Assembly (NCBI RefSeq): GCF_002925845.1
Contig: NZ_PDNI01000077.1
Span: 50,826 to 114,825 of the forward strand
DNA length: 64,000 bases
Direction of reading: 5' to 3'
Origin: Roseovarius nitratireducens
Lineage (GTDB): Bacteria; Pseudomonadota; Alphaproteobacteria; Rhodobacterales; Rhodobacteraceae
In this document: positions 34,751 to 43,934 of the stretch, piece by piece
Layout: every line of letters starts with the position of its first letter
Numbering within the stretch: the first letter of the stretch is position 1
Translations under genes and position numbers: made by a program
Notes under the pieces: model-generated
The model's input: only the letters and a program-made list of their open reading frames with translations
Database searches by the model: none
Told to the model about the DNA's origin: nothing

Positions 34751-35899
34751 ATGCGTGTACTCATTCTGGGGGGCGATGGCTATCTCGGCTGGCCCACGGC
34801 AATGGATTTCGCGGCCGCCGGCCACGAGGTGATGGTCGCGGACAACTACATGCGGCGGAATATTGCCGAGGCGACGGACAGTGACGCGCTGATCGGCGCC
34901 CCCTGCCTCAGTGAGCGCGCGGCCATCTTCGAGGCGGTCGGCGGCAAGCCGATCAAGGTGCGCATCGGCGATCTGTCGGACCCCGAGGTGATGTTCGGCC
35001 TGGTGCGCGAGACGCAGCCCGACACCGTCGTGCACTATGCCGAACAGCCCTCTGCCCCCTATTCCATGCGGGGGTTTCGCGAGGCGCGCGAGACCTTCCG
35101 CAACAATCTCGATGTCACGTTCAACTGCATCTGGGCGGTCAAGGAGCACGCCCCCGAGGCGCATATCGTCAAGCTCGGCACGATGGGTGAATACGGCACG
35201 CCTGATATCGACATCGAGGAAGGCTGGATCGAGATCGAGCACAAGGGCCGCAAGGACACGTTCCTCTATCCCCGCGCGGCCGGCTCGCTCTATCACACCA
35301 CCAAGGTGCTCGATACCGACCTGCTCTGGTTCTATGTGCGCGCCTGCGGGCTACGGGTGACCGACCTGATGCAGGGGCCGGTTTACGGAATTTCAACCGA
35401 CGAGGCCGATCTCGACCCGCGCCTGTGCCCCAATTTCCACTATGACGACATCTTTGGCACCGTGGTGAACCGGTTCCTCGTTCAGGCCGTCGCGGGGGTG
35501 CCGCTCACCGTCTATGGCGGCGGCGGGCAGACGCGCGGCTATCTCAACCTGCGCGACACGCTGCAATGCGTGCGCCTCGCCGCCGAACACCCCGCTGAGC
35601 CCGGCGAGTTGCGCATTTTCAACCAGTTGACCGAAACCTTCACCGTTAACGACCTGGCCGAGCGGGTCCGGCAGGCCGGAAGCCAGATGGGCCTCGACGT
35701 CGAGATCAGGTCGATCCCCAATCCCCGCAAGGAAAAAGAGGAACACTATTACAACCCCGCGCATAGCGGGCTGGCCGAGCTGGGGCTGAAACCGCATTAC
35801 ATGTCAGAGGCCGTGCTGGGCGCGATGCTGGAACGCATCATCGAGAACCGCGACCGTATCGTCACCGATCGCATCATGCCGCGCGTGCGCTGGAGCTGA
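34751..35899 (+). CDS. NAD-dependent epimerase/dehydratase, SqdB-like (UDP-sulfoquinovose synthase type)
   Basis: A 382-residue short-chain dehydrogenase-type sugar enzyme. NAD loop GGDGYLGW at 7-14, then AEQPSAPYSM (97-106), TMGEYGTPDIDIEEG (144-158) and catalytic Y181-xxx-K185 all follow SqdB, which makes UDP-sulfoquinovose from UDP-glucose and sulfite. SqdB normally serves sulfolipid synthesis; here it opens a surface-polysaccharide cluster, so the product may be a glycan precursor. The ATG follows an excellent GGAGG. SqdB-like identity is clear, but exact activity is inferred. Confidence 0.82.
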   Translation: MRVLILGGDGYLGWPTAMDFAAAGHEVMVADNYMRRNIAEATDSDALIGAPCLSERAAIFEAVGGKPIKVRIGDLSDPEVMFGLVRETQPDTVVHYAEQPSAPYSMRGFREARETFRNNLDVTFNCIWAVKEHAPEAHIVKLGTMGEYGTPDIDIEEGWIEIEHKGRKDTFLYPRAAGSLYHTTKVLDTDLLWFYVRACGLRVTDLMQGPVYGISTDEADLDPRLCPNFHYDDIFGTVVNRFLVQAVAGVPLTVYGGGGQTRGYLNLRDTLQCVRLAAEHPAEPGELRIFNQLTETFTVNDLAERVRQAGSQMGLDVEIRSIPNPRKEKEEHYYNPAHSGLAELGLKPHYMSEAVLGAMLERIIENRDRIVTDRIMPRVRWS

Positions 35900-35904
35900 C
35901 GGGC

Positions 35905-36936
35905 ATGGACAGATTCAGGGACAAGACGATCCTCGTCACCGGCGCCTGCGGCACCGTCGGCGCCGAGCTCGTTCGCCAGCTTGCGTCAAGCGCCGCCGCC
36001 CATATCGTGTGCATCGACAACAACGAGACCGAACTCTTCTTCCAGATCGAGCACTACCGCGCGACCGGCAAGGTTTCGGGCCACCTCGCCGACATACGCG
36101 ACCGCGAGGCGCTGAAGCTGCGGATGCGTGGCGTCGATATCGTGCTGCACGCCGCCGCGCTCAAGCATGTGGGCCTGTGCGAGGACAGCCCCGCACAAGC
36201 GATCGCCACCAACATCCAGGGCACGCAGAACGTCATCGACGCAGCTCAGGAGAACGGTGTCGAGCGCGTGATCTTCACCTCGTCCGACAAGGCGGTGAAC
36301 CCCACCAACGTGATGGGCACCTCCAAGCTGATGGGCGAGCGGCTGATGACCGCGGCGGCCGAGACCACGGCCAACGGGCACCACATCCGTGCGCGCAACG
36401 CGGGCACGGTCTTTGCCTCGACGCGGTTCGGCAACGTGCTGGGATCGCGCGGGTCGGTGGTGCCGCTGTTTCGCCGCCAGATCGCGGCGGGCGGGCCGAT
36501 CACGCTGACCCATCGCGACATGACACGCTTTATCATGACGCTGGAAGAGGCCGTGCGGCTGGTGCTCGACTCGGTCTGGCTGGCCTGTGGCGGCGAGGTG
36601 ATGGTCACCAAGATGCCGGTCGCCCGGATCAAGGACATCGCCCATGTCATGCGCGACACGCTCGCCCCCGGAGGCGGCATCGAGATCACCGAGATCGGCC
36701 CAAAGCCCGGCGAGAAGATGTACGAGGAGTTGATGAACGACGAAGAGGTACGCCGGACCTGGGAATACGGCGATTTCTTCGTGTCGCTCTCGGCCTTTGC
36801 CGATGCCACGGCCCCCGGCTATGCCCATCTGCGCGGCGCCCCGCGGACCGACCGGCCCTACAACTCGGCTCATGAAGCGGCCCTGAGCCGCGAGGCGTTG
36901 GCCGGTTATTTCGCCGAGAAGGGGGTGTTGGGGTGA
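35905..36936 (+). CDS. Short-form CapD/PseB-like nucleotide-sugar 4,6-dehydratase
   Basis: A 343-residue soluble extended short-chain dehydrogenase. TGACGTVG at 12-19 binds NAD(P), TSSDKAVNPTN lies at 125-135, and the active site has methionine in place of tyrosine (M137-GTS-K141), as in the FlaA1/PseB/CapD 4,6-dehydratases of UDP-GlcNAc. It probably makes a 4-keto-6-deoxy HexNAc nucleotide sugar for the polysaccharide. It starts 5 bases after the SqdB-like gene. Confidence 0.85.
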   Translation: MDRFRDKTILVTGACGTVGAELVRQLASSAAAHIVCIDNNETELFFQIEHYRATGKVSGHLADIRDREALKLRMRGVDIVLHAAALKHVGLCEDSPAQAIATNIQGTQNVIDAAQENGVERVIFTSSDKAVNPTNVMGTSKLMGERLMTAAAETTANGHHIRARNAGTVFASTRFGNVLGSRGSVVPLFRRQIAAGGPITLTHRDMTRFIMTLEEAVRLVLDSVWLACGGEVMVTKMPVARIKDIAHVMRDTLAPGGGIEITEIGPKPGEKMYEELMNDEEVRRTWEYGDFFVSLSAFADATAPGYAHLRGAPRTDRPYNSAHEAALSREALAGYFAEKGVLG

Positions 36937-36945
36937 GTGAGTAGA

Positions 36946-38055
36946 ATGCGCCTGATTTTCGTTGCCAACTCTCCGAGTCCGAATACCGTTGAGCTCTACA
37001 ACGCGCTGCATCGTCGTCACGATACAGAGGTTTCGGTCGCCTATCTCTCCAGGCGAAATGCGAAATGGCAGAATCCCTCATTTCCAACGGATCACGACAT
37101 TCTGGAAAGTCGCAACCTGAGTCCATTCCCGTCTCGGGTTAATACGGCATTCTGTCCAGGGCTGTTGCTTCGGCTGCTATTCAAGGAACGTCGGGCCAGG
37201 ATCATCATACAAGGCTACAGCAACCCGACGAATTTCCTGTTGATCCTGGCAATGTCTTTCCTGCGGCCAGGCGCGGATTGGGCATTCTGGGGAGAGCGCA
37301 TAAAGAAATCCCCGAAGTCACACCCGATACGGTTCCTGGTAAAGCGCGCGGTCATCTCTGCGATCTCGAGGTCGCGCCGTGTTTACGCCGTTGGCCAAGC
37401 CGGCGTCAAAAGCTATGCCGAGCACGGGGTGCCGGAAAGGCTGTTGCGAAGCCTGCCGTATACCAAGGATTTCTCGGTCTACCAGTCGCCGGAAACCACG
37501 CATGACAACAAGGTTATCGTGACAACGGCACGTCTCGTGCCATCAAAGAAGATCGACCAGCTTGTCCGGGTTTTTTCCGACATTTCCGATGACTACCCCG
37601 ACTGGCGCCTGGACATCATCGGCGATGGTGCGATGCGGCCGGAACTGGAAAATGGCATCAAGGAGAGCTTGCGCGACAGGATCACGTTCCACGGATACGC
37701 CGGGCCCGAGAAGCAATCTGAAATCTATGCCGGGTCAGACCTATTCGTGCTCCCGTCCATGCATGACGGCTGGGGCATGGTCGTTCCCGAAGCGATGGCT
37801 GCCGGCTTGCCGGTGATTACAACAGACGGTGTCATGGCAGGCAGGGATCTTGTCCGATCTGGCGAGAACGGTTTCTTGTTGCCTCCGGGTCAGAGTGAGC
37901 CTTTGAAGGCTATTCTCCTCGGGGTGATGCGCGGTGACCTCGACCTGGAAAAGATGGGGGCCACCGCTCTCGATAGTGTCTCAACCTACTATCCCGAGCA
38001 CGTTTCCGAAGACCTCGTCGCGGACATTTCGACCGGCTGGAGGGGGCGCGAATGA
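36946..38055 (+). CDS. GT4 family glycosyltransferase
   Basis: A 369-residue GT-B enzyme. The second half has the retaining family-4 pattern: TTARLVPSKKIDQL for the start of the GT domain, GDGAMRPELE, and SMHDGWGMVVPEAMAAGLPVI with the catalytic acidic pair. It transfers a sugar from a nucleotide donor to a lipid-linked oligosaccharide on the cytoplasmic face. The frame opens at a GTG three codons earlier (36937); the ATG at 36946 was preferred. Its stop overlaps the flippase start by 4 bases. Confidence 0.85.
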   Translation: MRLIFVANSPSPNTVELYNALHRRHDTEVSVAYLSRRNAKWQNPSFPTDHDILESRNLSPFPSRVNTAFCPGLLLRLLFKERRARIIIQGYSNPTNFLLILAMSFLRPGADWAFWGERIKKSPKSHPIRFLVKRAVISAISRSRRVYAVGQAGVKSYAEHGVPERLLRSLPYTKDFSVYQSPETTHDNKVIVTTARLVPSKKIDQLVRVFSDISDDYPDWRLDIIGDGAMRPELENGIKESLRDRITFHGYAGPEKQSEIYAGSDLFVLPSMHDGWGMVVPEAMAAGLPVITTDGVMAGRDLVRSGENGFLLPPGQSEPLKAILLGVMRGDLDLEKMGATALDSVSTYYPEHVSEDLVADISTGWRGRE

Positions 38056-39374
38056 AAGCCTCGTCTTGTTCCAGATCACATCGCGATGACAGCCAATTCG
38101 GAGGGCTGGCCCAGTTTTGCGCAACCGGTGCGGCACAGGTTCTCGCGGCCGCGGGCGGTCTGCTGCTTGCCGTCGTCATCGCGCGCACCGGCGGACCGGA
38201 ACGGCTGGGCATGTTCACCATCATGCTCAGCCTGCTCGGAGTGCTGGGCATGATCGCGCGGCGCGGTCAGGGCAGCCTGCTGACGCGGTCGGTGGCGTGG
38301 GCAGTTCATGAAAAAGGAGCGCGCGCGTCCGTTTCCCTGCTTTTGCTGGCTGTTCGCCGGATCGTCCTGTCCAGCATTGTGCTTGGCCTGACTGGCTCTG
38401 CGATCCTGTCGAGCGGCATCCTGGGGGCACCGTTTCCCGGGGCTGTTCACGCCCTCCCCGTCATGCTGTTCCTGGTCACTTCTCTCGCATTGTTCGCGGC
38501 ATACGCGCGCGGCAGTGCGCGTCCGTGGCTTGCCCCGCTGTTCGAGCTTGGCGGGATTTCGTGTCTGACAGTGCTGCTGCTCATGCCATCGCTTGTTCGG
38601 GGCAGCAACCTGACGTCAACGGGCGTGATGTCCGGTTTCCTGCTGTCGATGCTCGTCCTGGTATTGATAGCGGGTGCGATCACGCGGGCAAATCACCCCG
38701 TGAAACGCGAGATGCTCTTTCCCGAGGCGCGCCTGAGAGAGGAATTGAGCCGCGGTCAGGTTCCGTTCACGCTGATCGCCCTGGCCGGTTTCCTTATCCA
38801 GTCCGGGTCGTTCCTGCTGGCTGCGCCGTTCCTGAACGAGGTCGAAATCGGCCTGTTGCGGGGCGCCGAGAGGTTGGCGCTTTTGGTCAGTTTTTGCACG
38901 CTTGTCATCAACCCGATGATCGCGCCCGGGATCGTGCGGCTGTCACGTGGCGGAGACGCGAACACGCTGCGTCGGCTGACCTTTCAGGCAATGCTTGTCA
39001 GCGCCGGGATCGCGGCCTGCGTGCTGCTGCCACTGCTGAGCTGGCCCGAACGGGCGCTGGCGCTGCTGGGGGCGGAGTTCGGCACGGCAACCGGGTATTT
39101 GCGGATCATGGCGCTCGCACAGTTCGCAGCCGCGCTCTTGGGGCCGCTGGCGATGATACTGCACATGACCGGGCGCGAACGTGTGTCGATGTGGGCCAAT
39201 CTCGCCACGCTGGCAGTGGCCGCCGTGCTTGTCCCGGGCTTGTCACTGACCCATGGCGCGTTCGGGTTCGCCCTGGCCTATGCGGCGATCATTATCACGC
39301 GGCTGGGGCTGATCGGGGGGGCAATCCTTTTGTCCGGGCCAATTGCACCTCGTGGTTCGGGAGGCATCAAATGA
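38052..39374 (+). CDS. Wzx-like polysaccharide flippase
   Basis: A 440-residue integral membrane protein with roughly twelve to fourteen hydrophobic segments and an N-terminal pattern (FCATGAAQVLAAAGGLLLAVV, then ARTGGPERLGMF) like MATE/Wzx oligosaccharide translocases. It would flip lipid-linked repeat units across the inner membrane. The start overlaps the previous stop by 4 bases and the next gene's start overlaps its stop likewise. Confidence 0.8.
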   Translation: MKASSCSRSHRDDSQFGGLAQFCATGAAQVLAAAGGLLLAVVIARTGGPERLGMFTIMLSLLGVLGMIARRGQGSLLTRSVAWAVHEKGARASVSLLLLAVRRIVLSSIVLGLTGSAILSSGILGAPFPGAVHALPVMLFLVTSLALFAAYARGSARPWLAPLFELGGISCLTVLLLMPSLVRGSNLTSTGVMSGFLLSMLVLVLIAGAITRANHPVKREMLFPEARLREELSRGQVPFTLIALAGFLIQSGSFLLAAPFLNEVEIGLLRGAERLALLVSFCTLVINPMIAPGIVRLSRGGDANTLRRLTFQAMLVSAGIAACVLLPLLSWPERALALLGAEFGTATGYLRIMALAQFAAALLGPLAMILHMTGRERVSMWANLATLAVAAVLVPGLSLTHGAFGFALAYAAIIITRLGLIGGAILLSGPIAPRGSGGIK

Positions 39375-40702
39375 GCCGCTTGAGAATCGACAGGTCACCG
39401 AGTGTGCCACGTCTCAGACTCCTGCGTACCTACTGGATTGTTGTAATCCTGTGCATTATTGGGCTGTGGCCATTTGGTGGCCTTACAATCTCGCACTTGA
39501 TCTTCTTTGGTGCACTCTCAATGGGGCTGTACGCAAGTTATTCGCGTTATATCCTTCCGCTTATTGTCTACTTCTCCATGATCCTGCTCTACTGGATCGT
39601 TGTGCCGTTTCTTCAGGATAGAATAGGTGTTGGGTATTATACATGGCGCGGGGACGTGCCGGATTTCGAACCGATGGCATTGTTGTTCGTCATGACGCAT
39701 TTCTTGGGTATTCTTGCCGGCTTCCAGTTCAAGAGGATATCCTTGTCACACAAAGAGATTCCAGAGCTTGGATTTTCCTTCGTGGGCGTTGCCTTCATCT
39801 TGGCGCTGCTTGTGGCTCTAATGGCTTTCGTTGGGTTCGATACAATTATTTTGCCAAGGGTGGAACAAGAAGCAGGAGAGGCGCAAAATTACGTCATTCT
39901 GCTGAGGAATATTGCAAAGATTCTACCTGCATTTCTTGTTGCCTACTTCATATTGGAAGCAGACAACGAGCTGAAGAAGAATGCAAGATTTGCAATCTTT
40001 ATCCTCCTCGCATCGTGCCTCCTGATCGTGTCAAACCCTGTGAATACGAGTCGCTTTCTTTCTCTGTTCGGCCTTTTCGTGGTCATCCTCACGTATTCGA
40101 TAAAATCCTCAAGACTGAATGTTCTTGCATGGTTACTTGCATTTGCACCGGCGTATGCAATATCTCTGCTTGGGATCACGTCAGCCATGCGCTCTGGTAT
40201 TCAAAAGATCGACCTGACAAGAGCATTCCAGAGCCTTCAGTCACTTGAGTTTTCTTCCTACTCTATATTCCTGGACGCACTCAAGCTGGACAGTTTTTCC
40301 CAGGGAAATTACCTGTTCTCACATCTTTTCATCGTAGTGCCGCGCGCTATTTGGCCTGGGAAGGCTGAATCCATCGGTATTTATACGGCAGAACGATCCG
40401 GATATGTATACAATAATGTAGGTTTGAATTCATTCTTCAATTCTTATGCTGATTATGGATTCTTCGGGCTTTTCTTATTTAGTATGCTTTTTGGAATTCT
40501 CGCCAAGAATCTAAATCCTGCATCCGAGTTGGCATCCTTCCGGAATCGTCGCTTCATGTATGGCGTCTTGTTCACCGGAATGACCCCGATGTTTTTTCGG
40601 GGGGACCTGAGCACAGCGATGCTCGCACTTTATCCGGCAATACTTGTGTATGAAGCCATACGTTTTTCAACGAGGTTCCGGTTAATGTCAGGCGTTCGTT
40701 GA
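39371..40702 (+). CDS. Wzy-like O-antigen/capsule repeat-unit polymerase
   Basis: A 443-residue membrane protein with about eleven to twelve hydrophobic segments and a large periplasmic loop (about 275-375) containing NYLFSHLFIVVPRAIWPGK, the usual polymerase pattern. Wzy joins repeat units in the periplasm. The longer frame from 38525 runs out of frame through the flippase gene and is not real; the ATG at 39371 overlaps the flippase stop by 4 bases. The gene is strikingly AT-richer than its neighbours, as is common for horizontally exchanged polymerase genes. Confidence 0.8.
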   Translation: MSRLRIDRSPSVPRLRLLRTYWIVVILCIIGLWPFGGLTISHLIFFGALSMGLYASYSRYILPLIVYFSMILLYWIVVPFLQDRIGVGYYTWRGDVPDFEPMALLFVMTHFLGILAGFQFKRISLSHKEIPELGFSFVGVAFILALLVALMAFVGFDTIILPRVEQEAGEAQNYVILLRNIAKILPAFLVAYFILEADNELKKNARFAIFILLASCLLIVSNPVNTSRFLSLFGLFVVILTYSIKSSRLNVLAWLLAFAPAYAISLLGITSAMRSGIQKIDLTRAFQSLQSLEFSSYSIFLDALKLDSFSQGNYLFSHLFIVVPRAIWPGKAESIGIYTAERSGYVYNNVGLNSFFNSYADYGFFGLFLFSMLFGILAKNLNPASELASFRNRRFMYGVLFTGMTPMFFRGDLSTAMLALYPAILVYEAIRFSTRFRLMSGVR

Positions 40703-41875
40703 ATGAAGCTGCGCATCGCCAACGTCATTGAGGAAGGCAAGCTTGGTGGGCCGCAGGTGCGGATGGTGCGGGTGGCGGCGGCGCTCAACGACCGGGCCGA
40801 GACGCTGATCGTCATGCCACGGGCCAATTCCACCCCGTTTCGCGCGATGTGCGCGCGCCATGGTGTGCCTTATCGTGTCCTCCCGCTCACCCGGATCACC
40901 AGGGAATGGCGCGCGGCGCTGGCTTATGTCCTGTTCTCGCCTTGGGAGGTGTTGGTCCTCGCGCGCCTTTTCCGCCGCGAGAGGGTCGATCTCGTGCACG
41001 CGTCGGGCGGAAGCTGGCAGGTGAAGGCGGTGATCGCGGCGCGGCTGGCTGGCATCCCCTCGGTCTGGCACCTCAACGACACCTCGATGCCCGGCTGGGT
41101 GCATGCGCTGTTCCGGAGGGTCGCTCCCTTGGCGGGGGGATTCATCTACACATCCCGAAGGGTCAGGGCGTATTATGGCCGATACGTGGGCGCGGACAGG
41201 CCATTTGCCTTTGTTCCGCCGCCGGTTGACGTTCATGAGTTTCACCCCGACGCACCCTGCCCCGGAGATGAGCAAGCGATTGCCCGGTTCGGTAACGGCC
41301 CGGTCATCGCGACGGTCGGCAACGTCAACCCGATCAAGGGGTTTGAGACATTTATCCGTGCCGCGGCGCGATTGCGCAGCCTCGGGCATGGGGTCCAAAC
41401 GGTGATCGTCGGTCCGATCTTCGAGCGCCAGCGCGCGTATCACCGCAGGCTGATGGCGCTGGCCCGGGACCTTGGCCTCGACAGCATCCATTTCGTCGGC
41501 GGCCGCTCCGATGTGCGCCCGTTCCTGAGACGCGCCGATGTCTATGTCTGCCCTTCGCTGTCCGAAAGCTGGGGCATGGCGCTTTGGGAGGCGATGGCGA
41601 TGGCCCGCCCCGTGGTCAGCACCGATGTCGGCGACGTGGCCCGCCATGTCCGCGATGGCGAGGCCGGGTTCATCGTGCCCGTGGGCGACGATGCGGCGAT
41701 GGCCGAACACATTGCGCGGCTGCTCGACGACCCGGACCGGCGGGCCCGGATGGGCGCGGCCGCGCGCGAGACGGCAATGGCATTCCAACCGCAGGAGATT
41801 GCCGGGCTGACGCTTGGGATTTACCAGCGTGTAAAAGAGAATGGCGCATCCGCAACTGGTGGAAATAGATCGTGA
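40703..41875 (+). CDS. GT4 family glycosyltransferase
   Basis: A 390-residue GT-B enzyme. NVIEEGKLGGPQVRMVRVA near the N-terminus is the acceptor-side loop; TVGNVNPIKGFETFI, GGRSDVRPFLRRADVYVCPS and ESWGMALWEAMAMARPVV are the donor-side family-4 motifs. The ATG directly abuts the Wzy stop. Its GC content returns to that of the host. Donor and acceptor are unknown. Confidence 0.87.
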   Translation: MKLRIANVIEEGKLGGPQVRMVRVAAALNDRAETLIVMPRANSTPFRAMCARHGVPYRVLPLTRITREWRAALAYVLFSPWEVLVLARLFRRERVDLVHASGGSWQVKAVIAARLAGIPSVWHLNDTSMPGWVHALFRRVAPLAGGFIYTSRRVRAYYGRYVGADRPFAFVPPPVDVHEFHPDAPCPGDEQAIARFGNGPVIATVGNVNPIKGFETFIRAAARLRSLGHGVQTVIVGPIFERQRAYHRRLMALARDLGLDSIHFVGGRSDVRPFLRRADVYVCPSLSESWGMALWEAMAMARPVVSTDVGDVARHVRDGEAGFIVPVGDDAAMAEHIARLLDDPDRRARMGAAARETAMAFQPQEIAGLTLGIYQRVKENGASATGGNRS

Positions 41876-41997
41876 GGGCTCGGACGGATGTTCGTTACGT
41901 TGTGGATGATATCGGCCGGGAGGCCGCCGGTTTCGACCCCAGGGACATGGACGTGCTCGCTTCGGGGCGGTATGTGCTGTTTCAAACGACGCAGTGA
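41872..41997 (+). CDS. Possible 41-residue ORF between glycosyltransferase genes
   Basis: The 140-base gap is open from a GTG that overlaps the preceding stop (GTGA) through to a TGA at 41995. The predicted peptide has no family I recognise and includes YVVDDIGREAAGF and LASGRYVLFQTT. The coupling arrangement resembles neighbouring gene junctions, but the ORF could equally be chance or the remnant of a longer gene. Confidence 0.25.
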   Translation: MRARTDVRYVVDDIGREAAGFDPRDMDVLASGRYVLFQTTQ

Positions 41998-42015
41998 AAC
42001 AGGAAAGGGGCGGGC

Positions 42016-42789
42016 GTGAAAATTTCCATCATCATGGCCGCTTACAACTCGCAGGCCACCATCGGTCGGGCCATCGGGTCCTTCCTCGCGCAGGACCATC
42101 CCGACAAGGAACTTGTCGTCATCGACGGCGCCTCGCACGACGATACCTGCGCCATCGCCAAAGGCTTTGACAGCCCGGCGATCAAAGTGTTCAGCGAACG
42201 CGACGAGGGCATCTATGACGCACTGAACAAGGGGATCGCGCGGGCAGAGGGTGCTGTCGTCGGGTTGTTGCACACGGACGACCTGTTTGCGCGGCACGAC
42301 GTGCTGTCGCGGGTGGCACGTATCTTCGACAGTGGCGGCATGGATGGTGTATACGGCGATCTGGAATATGTCGCCCGCACCAATCCCGATCGCGTGATCC
42401 GCTATTGGCGTTCGGGTGCCTACCGGCCGGCCCTGTTGAGGAAGGGGTGGATGCCGCCGCATCCGACCTTGTTTCTGCGTCGTGAGGTCTTCGACAAGCA
42501 CGATGCCTATGACACCGGATTTCGTATCGCCGCCGATTACGAAGCCATCCTGCGCTGGCTGGTCAGGGCCGAACTGGATTTGGCTTACATACCGGATGTC
42601 CTGGTGCGGATGCGCGTCGGCGGCGAGAGCAATCGTTCGCTGGGCCGCATCCTTCGCAAGAGCCGCGAGGACCTGTGCGCCATCCGTCGGCACGGGATCG
42701 GGGGTATAGGGGTGTTGGCGGCCAAGAACGTCGGCAAGGTATCACAATTCATGCGGCGCGACCGTGGTAAAGATGTTCAGGCAAGGTAA
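42016..42789 (+). CDS. GT2 family glycosyltransferase
   Basis: A 257-residue GT-A enzyme: ISIIMAAYNSQATIGRAIGS at the N-terminus, VVIDGASHDDT near 35-45 and the DxD-type HTDDL near 88. It resembles the WcaA group of capsule glycosyltransferases. The start is a GTG at 42016 after AGGAAAGGGG. It is followed 9 bases later by gmd. Confidence 0.86.
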   Translation: MKISIIMAAYNSQATIGRAIGSFLAQDHPDKELVVIDGASHDDTCAIAKGFDSPAIKVFSERDEGIYDALNKGIARAEGAVVGLLHTDDLFARHDVLSRVARIFDSGGMDGVYGDLEYVARTNPDRVIRYWRSGAYRPALLRKGWMPPHPTLFLRREVFDKHDAYDTGFRIAADYEAILRWLVRAELDLAYIPDVLVRMRVGGESNRSLGRILRKSREDLCAIRRHGIGGIGVLAAKNVGKVSQFMRRDRGKDVQAR

Positions 42790-42798
42790 GATAATCCC

Positions 42799-43917
42799 AT
42801 GAAAAAGGCACTCATCACCGGCATCACCGGACAGGACGGTTCCTATCTGGCAGAGTTTCTGCTGGAAAAGGGCTACGAGGTGCACGGCATCAAGCGCCGC
42901 GCCTCGCTGTTCAACACCGCGCGGATCGACCACATCTACCAGGATCCGCATTCCAACCATCAACGGCTGAGGTTGCATTACGGCGATCTCACCGACAGCT
43001 CCAACCTCACCCGCATCCTGAGCGAGGTGCAGCCCGACGAGGTGTATAACCTCGGGGCGCAAAGCCACGTGGCAGTGAGCTTCGAGTCGCCGGAATACAC
43101 CGCCGACGTGGACGCCATCGGCACGCTGCGCCTGCTCGAGGCGATCCGCTTCCTCGGCATGGAGAAGACGACGCGCTTCTACCAGGCCTCGACATCCGAG
43201 CTTTACGGGCTTGTGCAGGAGACCCCGCAGCGCGAGACAACGCCGTTCCACCCGCGCTCGCCCTACGCGGTGGCCAAGCTCTACGCCTACTGGATCTGCG
43301 TCAACTATCGCGAGGCTTACGGGATGTATGCCTGCAACGGCATCCTCTTCAACCACGAGAGCCCGCGCCGCGGCGAGACCTTCGTCACCCGCAAGATCAC
43401 GCGCGGCCTGGCCAATATCGCGCAGGGGCTGGAGGACTGTCTCTACATGGGCAATATCGACGCGCTGCGCGACTGGGGCCATGCACAAGATTACGTGCGG
43501 ATGCAGTGGATGATGCTGCAACAGGACGCACCGGAGGATTTCGTGATCGCCACCGGCAAGCAGTATTCGGTGCGCGAGTTCATCCGCTGGACGGCGGAGG
43601 AGCTGGGCATTTCGCTCAGCTTCTCGGGCGAGGGGGTGGACGAGATCGCCACCGTCACGGACATCGCGGGTGACAAGGCCCCGGCGGTCAAGCCCGGCGA
43701 CGTGATCCTGCGCATAGACCCGCGCTATTTCCGTCCCGCCGAGGTGGAGACGTTGCTGGGCGATCCCACAAAGGCCAAGGAAAGACTCGGCTGGATACCC
43801 GAGATCACGGCTCAGGAGATGTGCGCCGAAATGGTCGCCGAGGACCTGCGCACCGCGCGGCGGCATGCGCTGTTGCGCGAGCATGGCATGGCGATGCCGG
43901 TATCGGTAGAATTTTGA
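42799..43917 (+). CDS. gmd: GDP-mannose 4,6-dehydratase
   Basis: A 372-residue short-chain dehydrogenase with [17 protein letters not shown] at the N-terminus, [25 protein letters not shown] and the catalytic YAVAK tyrosine-lysine pair, all diagnostic of Gmd. It converts GDP-mannose to GDP-4-keto-6-deoxymannose, the precursor of GDP-L-fucose made by the fcl product two genes on. Confidence 0.96.
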   Translation: MKKALITGITGQDGSYLAEFLLEKGYEVHGIKRRASLFNTARIDHIYQDPHSNHQRLRLHYGDLTDSSNLTRILSEVQPDEVYNLGAQSHVAVSFESPEYTADVDAIGTLRLLEAIRFLGMEKTTRFYQASTSELYGLVQETPQRETTPFHPRSPYAVAKLYAYWICVNYREAYGMYACNGILFNHESPRRGETFVTRKITRGLANIAQGLEDCLYMGNIDALRDWGHAQDYVRMQWMMLQQDAPEDFVIATGKQYSVREFIRWTAEELGISLSFSGEGVDEIATVTDIAGDKAPAVKPGDVILRIDPRYFRPAEVETLLGDPTKAKERLGWIPEITAQEMCAEMVAEDLRTARRHALLREHGMAMPVSVEF

Positions 43918-43934
43918 ATTGAGCGTCTGGGTCA

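Noticed and set aside
38525-39370. Apparent N-terminal extension of the Wzy-like protein to 725 residues
   Set aside because: The extension is an out-of-register reading of the flippase gene; the true start at 39371 overlaps the flippase stop as elsewhere in the cluster.
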